A stretch of DNA of 24,395 nt from contig CBDUXT010000087.1 of the NCBI GenBank assembly GCA_965371245.1, forward strand, positions 1 to 24,395, in the 5' to 3' direction. The notes under the pieces are model-generated. The model had not been told where the DNA came from. It was given only the letters and a program-made list of their open reading frames with translations, and did no database searches. Origin of the DNA: CBDUXT01 sp965371245. GTDB taxonomy: Bacteria > Planctomycetota > Phycisphaerae > UBA1845. Within the stretch, counting starts at the first letter, position 1. Every line of letters starts with the position of its first letter. The position numbers were made by a program, and so were the translations under genes. Shown here in pieces: positions 6,997 to 13,771 of the stretch.

Positions 6997-9567
6997 ATGA
7001 CGGAAGCGTTGGTTGCAGGGCGGGACGTACGGGTCAGGGATGACGCGCGGAAATCGGATCTTGGATGGTCTGAGAATGCCGAGCGAGTGCTCCACGCGCG
7101 GTACCTCAAGAAGGATGAATCGGGTCGGGTAACGGAATCGCCCAGAGATCTGTTTCGGCGGGTCGCCAAGGCGATTGCCGATGCCGAACGAGCGTACGAC
7201 GACGACCCTGAAATCCGCAGCGAGTGGGAGGAACGCTTCTACTCGCTGATGGTCGATCGGCGGTTCCTGCCCAACAGTCCCACGTTGATGAACGCGGGCC
7301 GTGAGATGGGCATGCTGAGTGCGTGTTTCGTGCTCCCCGTCGGCGACAGCATCGACGAGATCTTCGATTCCATCAAGCACACCGCCCTGATTCAAAAAGC
7401 CGGTGGTGGAACCGGCTTCGCTTTCGACGAACTGCGCCCCACCGGTGACTATATCAGCAGCTCGGGCGGCACCACGAGCGGTCCGATCTCGTTTTGGCGG
7501 GCCTTCAGCGAGGCGACCAACGCCATTCAACAGGGCGCGTTCCGTCGCGGCGCCAACATGGGCATGATGTACATCCATCATCCCGACATCCTCAAGTTCC
7601 TCCACGCCAAGGAAGACCTCGAGCAGTTCACGAACTACAACATCTCCGTCAAGGTCACCGACGAGTGGATGGAAGGATACCTCGCCGATGCGGACGGCGC
7701 CCACGTGGTCACGAACCCGCGGACCAAGCGGAAGTACGTGCTGCCCAAGGATTTGGACATCCCAACGTACGGCATTCGCGGGCTCGTCGAACTCGGCGAC
7801 GACGGAGCCGTCCCGCCGGGCGAGTTCCATACGCGGCAAGACATCTGGAACATCATCATCACCAATGCGCACCGCACCGGAGAGCCCGGCGTGGCGTTCA
7901 TCGATCGGATCAATGAGGACAACCCCACGCCGCACGTGGGACGGATCGAGGCGACCAACCCTTGTGGCGAACAGCCGCTGCTGCCCTACGAGGCCTGTAA
8001 CCTCGGCAGCGTCAATCTCGCCGAGTTTGTCCACCGGGACCGCACGGGCGAGCCGACCATCGACTGGGACGCCTTGCGCGAGACCGTGCACGAATCGACG
8101 CGGTTCCTCGACAACGTGATTGATGCGAATCGTTATCCGCTGCCCGAGATCGACGCGATCTGCAAGGCCAACCGCAAGATCGGACTGGGCGTCATGGGCT
8201 TCGCGGATGCGCTGTACAAACTCGGCGTGCCGTACGATCGTGAGGAAGGGGTCGAGTGGGGTGAGCGGTTCATGCGGTTTGTCAACGACGAATCGCACGC
8301 CTACTGTGAGAAACTCGCCGAAGAGCGGGGCTGTTTTCCCAATTGGGAGGGCAGCATCTGGGATACGAAACATCATCGGCCCATGCGGAACGCCACCTGT
8401 ACGACGGTGGCCCCGACGGGCACGATCAGCATCATCGCCGCCTGCTCGGGCGGGATCGAGCCGATGTACAGTCTGGCGTTCTACCGCAACGTGTTGCGCG
8501 AGCAGGACGAAGGTAAAACGCCGATGGTGGAGATCAACCCGATCTTCGCGGAGGTAGCGAAAGAACAGGATTTTTTGAGCGAGGGCTTGATGGAACGACT
8601 TGCCACGGATGGCACCCTCGCCTCATTTCCTGACGTACCCGAGCCGGTCAAGCGTGTTTTCGTTTGCGCGCACGATGTCGCCCCGAGTTGGCATATGCGC
8701 ATGCAGGCGGGTTTCCAACGCCACTGCGACTCGTCCATCTCCAAGACCATCAACTTCCCCGAGAGCGCAACGGTCCAGAACGTCGAGGAGATTTATCGCC
8801 TCGCGTACGAGCTGCGCTGCAAGGGGGTCACGGTTTACCGCAACGGCTGCCGCGATCACCAGCCCATGGCCTTGAAGCCGAGTACCAAGACGGACATGGC
8901 CCAAGACGCGGCGCCCGACGAGGCGCCCAAGCCGCTCACGCCGGCTCAGTTGCCCGAAATCCTCAGCGCGATTCGTATCCGCCAGTTGACCCCCTTTGGC
9001 AACATGCACATCAACATCACTGTGGACGTCAAGAGCGGGCGGGCGCTGGAGGTGTTCGCCCAACTCGGCAAAGGCGGTGATCTGGCCAACAGCGATCTGG
9101 AGGCGATCTGCCGTTTGATCAGCCTCTGGCTTCGTGCCGGGGGGCGTCTCGATCACGTGATCCGCCAGCTTAGCCTGATCGGATCGAGCCTTCAGGTCCA
9201 CACCAAAGAAGGCAAGATCATGAGCCTGGGCGACGGGATCGCCAGGGGGCTTCGGAAGTTCGTACAGGCCCGGGCAGAGCGCGGACTGACAGCGCTGCTG
9301 ACAGGCCAGTCCAATGCGGAGGGCGGAAACCAGCCGGAGGCTCGGGCGAACGAGGAGGGGAACGGTCGAAACGGAAACGGCGCGAACGGCCACAAGGCGG
9401 CGGTCGTGACCGCGGAAGCGGGCTTGCCCGCGCCTTTGCGGGGCGATGCGCTCGGGATACAGTGGCAGCAGACCCAATACAAGGTAGTTTGCCCAGATTG
9501 CCACGGATCGCTGCGATTCAGTGAAGGCTGCGTAACTTGCGATGCCTGCGGGTTCTCAAAATGCTGA
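6997..9567 (+). CDS. nrdJ: Class II (adenosylcobalamin-dependent) ribonucleotide reductase
   Basis: Reduces ribonucleotides to deoxyribonucleotides using a radical generated from adenosylcobalamin, without oxygen. 856 residues. Seen: C110 in SACFVLPV and C334 in YEACNLGS as the redox cysteine pair; N321, C323 and E325 in NPCGEQ as the catalytic set with the thiyl-radical cysteine; MRNATCTTVAPTGTISII near the C-terminal barrel. A Gly/Asn-rich linker (about residues 768-805) leads to a C-terminal cysteine cluster with CPDC and CDACGFSKC, typical of the redox-active or zinc-binding tail of this class. The ATG at 6997 is preferred over GTG 6979 because GGAGG lies 11 bases before it, whereas nothing precedes the GTG. 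No separate radical-generating small subunit is encoded nearby, as expected for class II. Confidence 0.96.
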   Translation: MTEALVAGRDVRVRDDARKSDLGWSENAERVLHARYLKKDESGRVTESPRDLFRRVAKAIADAERAYDDDPEIRSEWEERFYSLMVDRRFLPNSPTLMNAGREMGMLSACFVLPVGDSIDEIFDSIKHTALIQKAGGGTGFAFDELRPTGDYISSSGGTTSGPISFWRAFSEATNAIQQGAFRRGANMGMMYIHHPDILKFLHAKEDLEQFTNYNISVKVTDEWMEGYLADADGAHVVTNPRTKRKYVLPKDLDIPTYGIRGLVELGDDGAVPPGEFHTRQDIWNIIITNAHRTGEPGVAFIDRINEDNPTPHVGRIEATNPCGEQPLLPYEACNLGSVNLAEFVHRDRTGEPTIDWDALRETVHESTRFLDNVIDANRYPLPEIDAICKANRKIGLGVMGFADALYKLGVPYDREEGVEWGERFMRFVNDESHAYCEKLAEERGCFPNWEGSIWDTKHHRPMRNATCTTVAPTGTISIIAACSGGIEPMYSLAFYRNVLREQDEGKTPMVEINPIFAEVAKEQDFLSEGLMERLATDGTLASFPDVPEPVKRVFVCAHDVAPSWHMRMQAGFQRHCDSSISKTINFPESATVQNVEEIYRLAYELRCKGVTVYRNGCRDHQPMALKPSTKTDMAQDAAPDEAPKPLTPAQLPEILSAIRIRQLTPFGNMHINITVDVKSGRALEVFAQLGKGGDLANSDLEAICRLISLWLRAGGRLDHVIRQLSLIGSSLQVHTKEGKIMSLGDGIARGLRKFVQARAERGLTALLTGQSNAEGGNQPEARANEEGNGRNGNGANGHKAAVVTAEAGLPAPLRGDALGIQWQQTQYKVVCPDCHGSLRFSEGCVTCDACGFSKC

Positions 9568-9602
9568 TTTCGCGTAAGGTCCTGTAAAATCTTGGTTTCT
9601 TG

Positions 9603-9630
9603 CTGACTTTTTGATTTGGTCGGTTACAAT
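9603..9630 (+). promoter_or_regulatory. Promoter candidate of the small RNA gene
   Basis: CTGACT (9603-9608), a 16-base spacer and TACAAT (9625-9630), in a locally AT-rich stretch just after nrdJ. It predicts a start near 9637, at the head of a structured region that ends in a strong terminator. Confidence 0.45.
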
Positions 9631-9636
9631 ATTCTG

Positions 9637-9845
9637 GTGTGGAGCGAAAGATCGATGCCTCTTTGTGTCGATAGAGTTCGTTGAACGGCGTCCAGCCGGG
9701 TGGAACCTGGCGCGTCGGGCGACGTAGAATGTATTAGGACTTATATCGGAGGTGGCCGTCAGGCCGATAGCGTACCGATCAACCCGGCTTCTTTCCCCTC
9801 CGGAAAGCACCGTTTCGCCTTCGGGTGAGCGGTGCTTTCTTTCTT
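9637..9845 (+). ncRNA. Candidate structured small RNA (about 210 nt), family unknown
   Basis: No credible reading frame covers this stretch. Seen in order: an 11-bp stem AGCGAA..ATCGA pairing with TCGAT..TTCGTT (9643-9682) with an internal loop; GCCGGGT/ACCTGGC with a GGA loop (9695-9711); CGTC/GACG (9713-9724); TATCGG/CCGATA (9744-9749/9764-9769), with an alternative GGCC/GGCC pairing inside; then the terminator at 9803-9845. With its own promoter upstream and a separate promoter for rpsP downstream, a stand-alone RNA gene is the simplest reading. Alternatives are the nrdJ 3' region or an attenuator in a long rpsP leader. I see no SRP, RNase P or tmRNA signature and cannot confirm 6S RNA. 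Confidence 0.4.
9803..9845 (+). terminator. Strong Rho-independent terminator
   Basis: A perfect 10-bp stem GAAAGCACCG (9803-9812)/CGGTGCTTTC (9830-9839), extended inward by TCGCC/GGTGA around a TTCG tetraloop and followed by a T-rich tail (TTTCTT, 9840-9845). The T tract lies on the plus-strand side only. It ends either the small RNA or the nrdJ transcript. Confidence 0.85.
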
Positions 9846-9933
9846 GGTGCACCAAACAGGCCGTCTCCCGGAGCGACACCCCGGTCCGCCGAAGCTGGAA
9901 GTCTTGCCAGGCGGGACCGGTCGCGCCTCGGAC

Positions 9934-9961
9934 TTGCCGCACCGAGAAACATCGGTATACT
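9934..9961 (+). promoter_or_regulatory. Promoter of the rpsP operon
   Basis: TTGCCG (9934-9939), a 16-base spacer and TATACT (9956-9961; five of six). It lies after the terminator at 9803-9845 and before rpsP, so the ribosomal operon appears to have its own start near 9968. Confidence 0.55.
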
Positions 9962-9966
9962 TACGC

Positions 9967-10037
9967 GACTCTGGGTTTGTAGAGTCAGAGAACCGCGGTG
10001 TACGAATGGACCCCGGTGCCTTACCGGATGATGGGAG
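9967..10037 (+). promoter_or_regulatory. rpsP leader hairpins and ribosome site
   Basis: GACTCT/AGAGTC (9967-9972/9981-9986) would sit at the very 5' end of the mRNA. CCGGT/ACCGG (10013-10017/10023-10027) follows shortly before the GGGAG ribosome site at 10033-10037. GGGAG is 6 bases before the GTG at 10044 and supports that start. Confidence 0.35.
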
Positions 10038-10043
10038 CAGAGC

Positions 10044-10307
10044 GTGTCCGTCCGAATGCGATTGAAACGAGTGGGTAGGCGGCATCGGCCGTCGTACCGG
10101 CTGACTGTGAATGACAAGCGCAAGGCCAGGGACAGTAGGGTTCTGGAAGAGCTGGGATCGTATGATCCCGTGACCGCCGACGAGAGCCGCCGTTTGGTTC
10201 TCAATCGCGAACGAATCGAGCACTGGCTCAGTGTTGGGGCTCAGCCGAGCGACACGGTCAGGGCCTTGCTGAAAAAGAGCGGGATTGCGGTAGGGTCGCG
10301 TTCCTAG
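10044..10307 (+). CDS. rpsP: 30S ribosomal protein S16
   Basis: Small-subunit ribosomal protein needed for 30S assembly. 87 residues, normal length. The N-terminal RLKRVGRRHRPSYRLTV and the ELGSYDP motif are characteristic. The GTG start is supported by GGGAG 6 bases upstream and by the usual M-x-V-R-hydrophobic-RLKR N terminus of the family; the ATG at 10056 would cut this off. It is the first gene of a plus-strand operon with trmD 15 bases downstream. The rimM gene that often sits between them is absent. Confidence 0.96.
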   Translation: MSVRMRLKRVGRRHRPSYRLTVNDKRKARDSRVLEELGSYDPVTADESRRLVLNRERIEHWLSVGAQPSDTVRALLKKSGIAVGSRS

Positions 10308-10322
10308 CGCACGCGGTGGGCG

Positions 10323-11015
10323 ATGCGGATCGATGTGCTGACACTCTTTCCGGAGGTCATCGAGCCGTACGTTGCCTCGAGCATTGTCGGCCGGGCGATC
10401 TCGTCCGGGCTTCTTTCCGTTCGTTGCGAGTCCTACAGAAACTTCGCACGGGACAAGCACCGAACCGTCGATGACAAACCGTTTGGCGGCGGACCGGGCA
10501 TGGTGCTCATGTGCGGACCCGTCTTCGATACGCTTGAATACGTCGAGTCGCAAGGCGATGGCGAGCCGGTTCGCGTGTTGCTGACTCCGCAAGGCGAGCG
10601 GTTGACCCAGAAGATGGCCGCCGAGTTGGCCACGGTCCCGTGGCTGGTGCTCCTCTGCGGACGGTACGAAGGGTTTGACGAACGCATCCGCACCGGGATT
10701 CGCTGTCGCGAGGTCTCGGTGGGCGACTACGTTCTCTCCGGGGGTGAGCCGGCGGCGATGGTGTTGATCGACGTCGTGACTCGGCTGTTGCCCGGGGCGC
10801 TGGGCGATGAATCGTCCGCCGCGAACGACTCGTTTGCCAGCGGCCTTCTGGAGTACCCGCAATACACCAGACCGCGGGTGTTTCGCGGCCACCAGGTTCC
10901 CGAGGTACTTCTCTCGGGTGACCATGGGCGCATCGAAGCGTGGCGCAAAGAACAGGCGTTCTTGCGGACGAGGCTCCGGCGGCCGGACATGTTGGAAGCG
11001 TCTGAGGACCGGTGA
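10323..11015 (+). CDS. trmD: tRNA (guanine-N1)-methyltransferase
   Basis: Methylates G37 of tRNAs with SAM, which prevents frameshifting. 230 residues. Seen: N-terminal MRIDVLTLFPE; DKPFGGGPGM (51-60); the trefoil-knot SAM-site motifs LCGRYEGFDER (111-121) and VSVGDYVLSGGE (131-142); R154 and D169, at the same numbers as the catalytic residues of the E. coli enzyme; LEYPQYTRP and PEVLLSGDH toward the C terminus. It is 15 bases after rpsP and 89 bases before rplS. Confidence 0.97.
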   Translation: MRIDVLTLFPEVIEPYVASSIVGRAISSGLLSVRCESYRNFARDKHRTVDDKPFGGGPGMVLMCGPVFDTLEYVESQGDGEPVRVLLTPQGERLTQKMAAELATVPWLVLLCGRYEGFDERIRTGIRCREVSVGDYVLSGGEPAAMVLIDVVTRLLPGALGDESSAANDSFASGLLEYPQYTRPRVFRGHQVPEVLLSGDHGRIEAWRKEQAFLRTRLRRPDMLEASEDR

Positions 11016-11045
11016 CCGTCGCGGTCCGGAACTCGCGCGAGAATG

Positions 11046-11097
11046 AAACTTGAAGCGGCCCGCCCGGCTCAGGCCTGGGCAGGCCGAAGTTTGGGAG
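11046..11097 (+). promoter_or_regulatory. Long hairpin abutting the rplS ribosome binding site
   Basis: Between trmD and rplS, AAACTT (11046-11051) pairs with AAGTTT (11087-11092), CGGCC (11056-11060) with GGCCG (11082-11086) and GCCCGG (11062-11067) with CTGGGC (11075-11080, one G-U). The loop has 7 bases, there is a 4-base bulge on the left arm and one C/A mismatch. The 17-bp stem ends immediately before the GGGAG Shine-Dalgarno at 11093-11097. It is well placed for control of L19 synthesis; it has no T tract and is not a terminator. Confidence 0.55.
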
Positions 11098-11104
11098 CAG
11101 CGTG

Positions 11105-11500
11105 ATGAGAACTCCATTGATCGAACTGGTCGAGAAGCCCTACCTGAAGGCGAACCCGCCCGAGTTTCACATCGGTGACACCGTGGACGTTCGCTGTCGC
11201 ATCGTCGAGGGCCAGAAAGAGCGTGTTCAGATCTTCAACGGAGCGGTCATCGCGCGGCGAGGGGCTGGGATCAACGAGGCCTTCACCGTCCGTCGCCTTG
11301 TCGGCGATGAGGGCGTCGAACGGACCTTTCTCATCCACTCTCCCAACGTGCTTGACGTGAGGGTGCGGCGACGGGGCAAGGTGCGCCGGGCCAAGCTCTA
11401 CTACCTTCGCAAACGCGTTGGCAAGGCGCGTAAGATCCGTGAGCTTCGCGTCCATAAGAAAAAAGCTGCGGAACCTGTGTTGGCCGCCTCCGTCGCGTGA
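11105..11500 (+). CDS. rplS: 50S ribosomal protein L19
   Basis: Large-subunit protein at the interface with the 30S subunit. 131 residues. Seen: FHIGDTVDVRCRIVEGQKERVQIFNGAVIARRG, the family signature (read across about residues 19-50), and RRGKVRRAKLYYLRKRVGKARKI near the C terminus. The ATG at 11105 has GGGAG 7 bases upstream. A GTG directly before it at 11102 is also possible but too close to the ribosome site. The short alanine-rich tail is not conserved. Its 3' end overlaps the start of yraN. Confidence 0.97.
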   Translation: MRTPLIELVEKPYLKANPPEFHIGDTVDVRCRIVEGQKERVQIFNGAVIARRGAGINEAFTVRRLVGDEGVERTFLIHSPNVLDVRVRRRGKVRRAKLYYLRKRVGKARKIRELRVHKKKAAEPVLAASVA

Positions 11501-11876
11501 TCCCAGACACCGGCTTGGGGCTCGCGGGGAGCGTGCCGCCGCCCGGCACCTGCGCAAGCTCCGCCACCGTATCGTGGCCCGCAACTACCGCTGCCCCGCC
11601 GGTGAGATCGACCTGATCAGCACGGACGATGACACAATCGTCTTCGTCGAGGTCAAGACCCGCTCAAGCGACGACGCCCAGGATCCGTTTGAAGCGATCC
11701 GCCTATCGCAATGGAGACGGGTCCAAAACGCCGCGCGCTGTTTTCTGATAGAGCGATCCGCTCAGGATCGGCCTTGCCGATTCGACGTGGTGACAGTGGT
11801 TTGGCCGGCTCGGGGCTCGCCGCGGATCGAGCACTTTCCAGATGCCTTTCAGCCCGATGCCCACGCAATGAGATAG
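11439..11876 (+). CDS. yraN: YraN/UPF0102 family nuclease-fold protein
   Basis: Small protein with a Holliday-junction-resolvase/restriction-endonuclease-like fold and no firmly established role. Seen: LGARGERAAARHL, then RNYRCPAGEIDLIS and VFVEVKTRSS, giving the E-x-D...E-x-K acidic/lysine set. The start is uncertain. Homology begins around 11499, but the only in-frame starts are GTG 11439 and TTG 11418, both well inside rplS and without a good ribosome site. A GTGA start overlapping the rplS stop (11497) lies in another reading frame, so a one-base sequence error or real frameshift near 11500-11515 is possible. Probably translated by coupling to rplS. Confidence 0.8.
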   Translation: MSFASIRKKLRNLCWPPPSRDPRHRLGARGERAAARHLRKLRHRIVARNYRCPAGEIDLISTDDDTIVFVEVKTRSSDDAQDPFEAIRLSQWRRVQNAARCFLIERSAQDRPCRFDVVTVVWPARGSPRIEHFPDAFQPDAHAMR

Positions 11877-11910
11877 ATGATCTCGCCAGGCGCCCGGATG
11901 CGACTCTGTT

Positions 11911-12684
11911 ATGGGTTTGATCGACTCGCATGCCCACTTGACGTTCCCCGAGCTTCGCGAGCGCGTGGACGACATCCTGGATGGCTGTGCCGAGGTCGGG
12001 GTCGATGCGGTCATCACCATTGGTACGGATCTCGCGGATGCGCAGGCTGCCGTCGAACTTGCCCGGCGATTTCCCTTACGCGTCCACGCAGCCGTTGGCG
12101 TCCATCCACACGAAGCGGGCAAGGCCACCCAAGAGGACCTCCAGGCGATCGCCGATCTGTGGAACCAATCCGACGTCGTAGCGTGCGGCGAGATGGGGCT
12201 CGACTATCATTACGACTACTCCGATCGCCCGACGCAGCGCGCCGTCTTCGCCCGGCAGCTCGGCATGGCGACGGGACCAGGCAAGCCGCTGATCATTCAT
12301 TGTCGCGAGGCGTTCGAGGACGTCGCGGCGATCCTGGAGGAGCACGGTTACGAGGGCCGGCCCGTCGTGTTTCACTGCTTCACGGGCACCGCTGACGAGG
12401 CCGCGCGGATCGCCGAGCGTGGCTGGCGGATTTCCTTCACCGGCATCGTCACATTCAAACGATCGACGGAGCTCCAGACGATCGCACGGGACTACCCGGC
12501 CGACCAACTGATGGTCGAGACCGACTCTCCGTACCTCTCGCCCGAGCCGGTTCGCGGGAAACGACCGAACGAGCCGGCGCATGTCGTGCATACCGCTCGG
12601 TTTCTGGCCGCCCTGCGCGGCGTTTCGTTTGAGGACCTGTCCGCGCAAACCCTTCGTAACACCCGAGCGTTTTTTGGCCTGTAA
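11911..12684 (+). CDS. tatD: TatD family metal-dependent hydrolase (3'-5' DNase)
   Basis: TIM-barrel metallohydrolase; characterised members are Mg-dependent exonucleases acting in DNA repair or degradation. 257 residues. All metal ligands are visible: H7 and H9 in DSHAHL, E94 in CGEMGLDYH, H130 in IIHCRE, H155 in VFHCFTG and D205 in VETDSPYL. It follows yraN by 34 bases and is the last gene of the rpsP operon. The ribosome site before the ATG is weak, which suggests coupling to yraN. Confidence 0.95.
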   Translation: MGLIDSHAHLTFPELRERVDDILDGCAEVGVDAVITIGTDLADAQAAVELARRFPLRVHAAVGVHPHEAGKATQEDLQAIADLWNQSDVVACGEMGLDYHYDYSDRPTQRAVFARQLGMATGPGKPLIIHCREAFEDVAAILEEHGYEGRPVVFHCFTGTADEAARIAERGWRISFTGIVTFKRSTELQTIARDYPADQLMVETDSPYLSPEPVRGKRPNEPAHVVHTARFLAALRGVSFEDLSAQTLRNTRAFFGL

Positions 12685-12720
12685 CGCGCTCACATCGTAG
12701 TGCTCCGACGCAGCTTGTTT

Positions 12721-12806
12721 GCTTGGTGGCATGGCCAAGCGAAGCGCGGCCATGTATGGCGCGCGTCTCCATTCCGGCGTCGGATCTGAGTCCGGGATCG
12801 TCCCGG
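12721..12806. repeat. Hairpin cluster downstream of tatD, partial repeat copy
   Basis: The gap 12685-13091 holds no gene. GCTTGG/CCAAGC (12721-12740) is followed by GCGC-GCCAT/ATGGC-GCGC (12744-12764, one bulged G) and CCGGGA-TCG-TCCCGG (12792-12806). The first hairpin matches the left end of the 127-bp element at 19578-19704 (GCTTGG, then TGGCATGGCCA, then GC, with a 2-base gap and one change). It looks like a decayed copy of that repeat family. No T tract follows. Confidence 0.4.
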
Positions 12807-12993
12807 TCGGACGGCATTCATCCATTGAGCCGTGTCAAAGCACTAGCCATCGCCGGTCAGCGGATCTTCGCCGTGGATCCAGGTTGGCTGAAACGTACGG
12901 ATAAACCAGCGTGTCTCGTCCGCTTGAGGGGCGCTCCGGACGCCGCTTCATCGACCAGCATGGCCCGGTCCGCCGGCGTTACGCGGCAGTTGC

Positions 12994-13021
12994 TTGACAG
13001 CACGGCCTGTGAAACCAGAAT
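12994..13021 (+). promoter_or_regulatory. Promoter candidate for sodN
   Basis: A perfect TTGACA at 12994-12999, a 16-base spacer and CAGAAT at 13016-13021 (four of six). It predicts a start near 13028, about 64 bases before the sodN ATG. No operator for a nickel regulator is recognised. Confidence 0.45.
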
Positions 13022-13091
13022 CGGCGCTCGTCCCTGCCGTGTCGGGGGAAAGAGTCGATTGCTACCACACCTACTCAAACGGAGACTTGAA

Positions 13092-13571
13092 ATGAACCGA
13101 CGATTTCTAGCCGGGTTATCCCTTGTGGCACTAACGATCGGGACCACGGCCGTGGTTTGGACGGCACGGGTCGAAAAAGCGGACGCCCATTGCCAGGTGC
13201 CTTGTGGAATCTACGACGACAAGGCGCGCATCACGCGTATGTTGGAAGACACGGCGACCATTGCCAAGGCCATCGGTCAGATCAACGAGCTGGCCGGACA
13301 ACATGGCGCCGCTTCGGTCAACCAGGCCGTCCGGTGGATCAACACGAAGGAGTTGCACGCTTCGCATATTATCGAACTGGTGGCGGAGTACTTCCTGACT
13401 CAAAAGGTCAAGGTGGTGGCGCCCGGCGCCGGCGGCTACGAAGGCTACCTCAAGAAGCTGGGCGATCACCACGCCGTCATGGCCGCCGCGATGAAGACGA
13501 AACAGACGGTCGATCCCGCCAATGCGGACAAACTCCATCACGCCATCCAGCAGCTAGCGACGCATTACTAA
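13092..13571 (+). CDS. sodN: Nickel superoxide dismutase with Sec signal peptide
   Basis: Converts superoxide to oxygen and hydrogen peroxide at a Ni centre held by the extreme N terminus of the mature protein. The precursor has 159 residues. ATG 13092 is chosen because GGAG lies 7 bases upstream; the frame is open earlier without coding character. Residues 1-32 form a signal peptide (MNRR basic start, hydrophobic core, ADA at the end), and cleavage after A32 leaves HCQVPCGIY, the nickel-hook motif: His1 (H33), Cys2 (C34), Cys6 (C38), Tyr9 (Y41). The predicted mature length of 127 is close to the classic enzyme. RWINTKELHASHIIELVAEYF fits the helical body of the family (read over about residues 83-103). 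Streptomyces SodN instead has a short propeptide cut by a dedicated protease; none is encoded here, so signal peptidase may create the active N terminus. Confidence 0.92.
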   Translation: MNRRFLAGLSLVALTIGTTAVVWTARVEKADAHCQVPCGIYDDKARITRMLEDTATIAKAIGQINELAGQHGAASVNQAVRWINTKELHASHIIELVAEYFLTQKVKVVAPGAGGYEGYLKKLGDHHAVMAAAMKTKQTVDPANADKLHHAIQQLATHY

Positions 13572-13603
13572 TGCAGCGCCTGAATCTGTGGGGGTTGCTC
13601 GGT

Positions 13604-13687
13604 GGGTGGCCCGCCTCTTCTTCAGAGGTGGGGGACTCGAATGGTCTCCTGATTCGCGTCCACCACGGCTAAAGCCATGGGCCACCC
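13604..13687. repeat. 84-base cloverleaf-like folded element
   Basis: Outer arms GGGTGGCCC (13604-13612) and GGGCCACCC (13679-13687) enclose three stem-loops: CCTCT/AGAGG (13614-13628); a long arm at 13628-13666 made of CGAAT/ATTCG, GGAC/GTCC and GTGG/CCAC with a single mismatch between each block and a 9-base loop; and GGCT/AGCC (13667-13676). It lies between sodN and the peptidase gene. Such folded elements fit a REP-type or non-autonomous mobile repeat; there is no transposase nearby. Confidence 0.6.
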
Positions 13688-13700
13688 ATCCTCGACCCCA

Positions 13701-13732
13701 AGAGACCGCGCGGGCTGAAGCCCGCGGCTCGG
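13701..13732. repeat. 32-base palindromic repeat, copy 1
   Basis: A perfect 8-bp palindrome CGCGGGCT/AGCCCGCG with a 2-base centre forms the core (13709-13726). The full 32 bases recur without mismatch, in inverse orientation, at 19401-19432. The match stops abruptly on both sides, so this is a unit in itself. It is REP-like and lies 14 bases after the cloverleaf element. Confidence 0.75.
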
Positions 13733-13771
13733 GACGAAGAAACTAAGAACGCTTGGGAACAGGGGCTGCCC

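Noticed and set aside
6994..8376. 460-aa open frame on the minus strand opposite nrdJ
   Set aside because: A shadow of nrdJ in GC-rich DNA; no motif, and nrdJ accounts for the conservation.
9752..9982. 76-aa frame beginning with GTG inside the candidate small RNA, near a GGAGGTG word
   Set aside because: The GGAGGTG overlaps the GTG itself and cannot serve as its ribosome site; the translation crosses the terminator and has no motif.
9759..11117. 452-aa minus-strand open frame across the terminator, rpsP and trmD
   Set aside because: Runs antisense through well-identified genes and a terminator; low-complexity basic translation.
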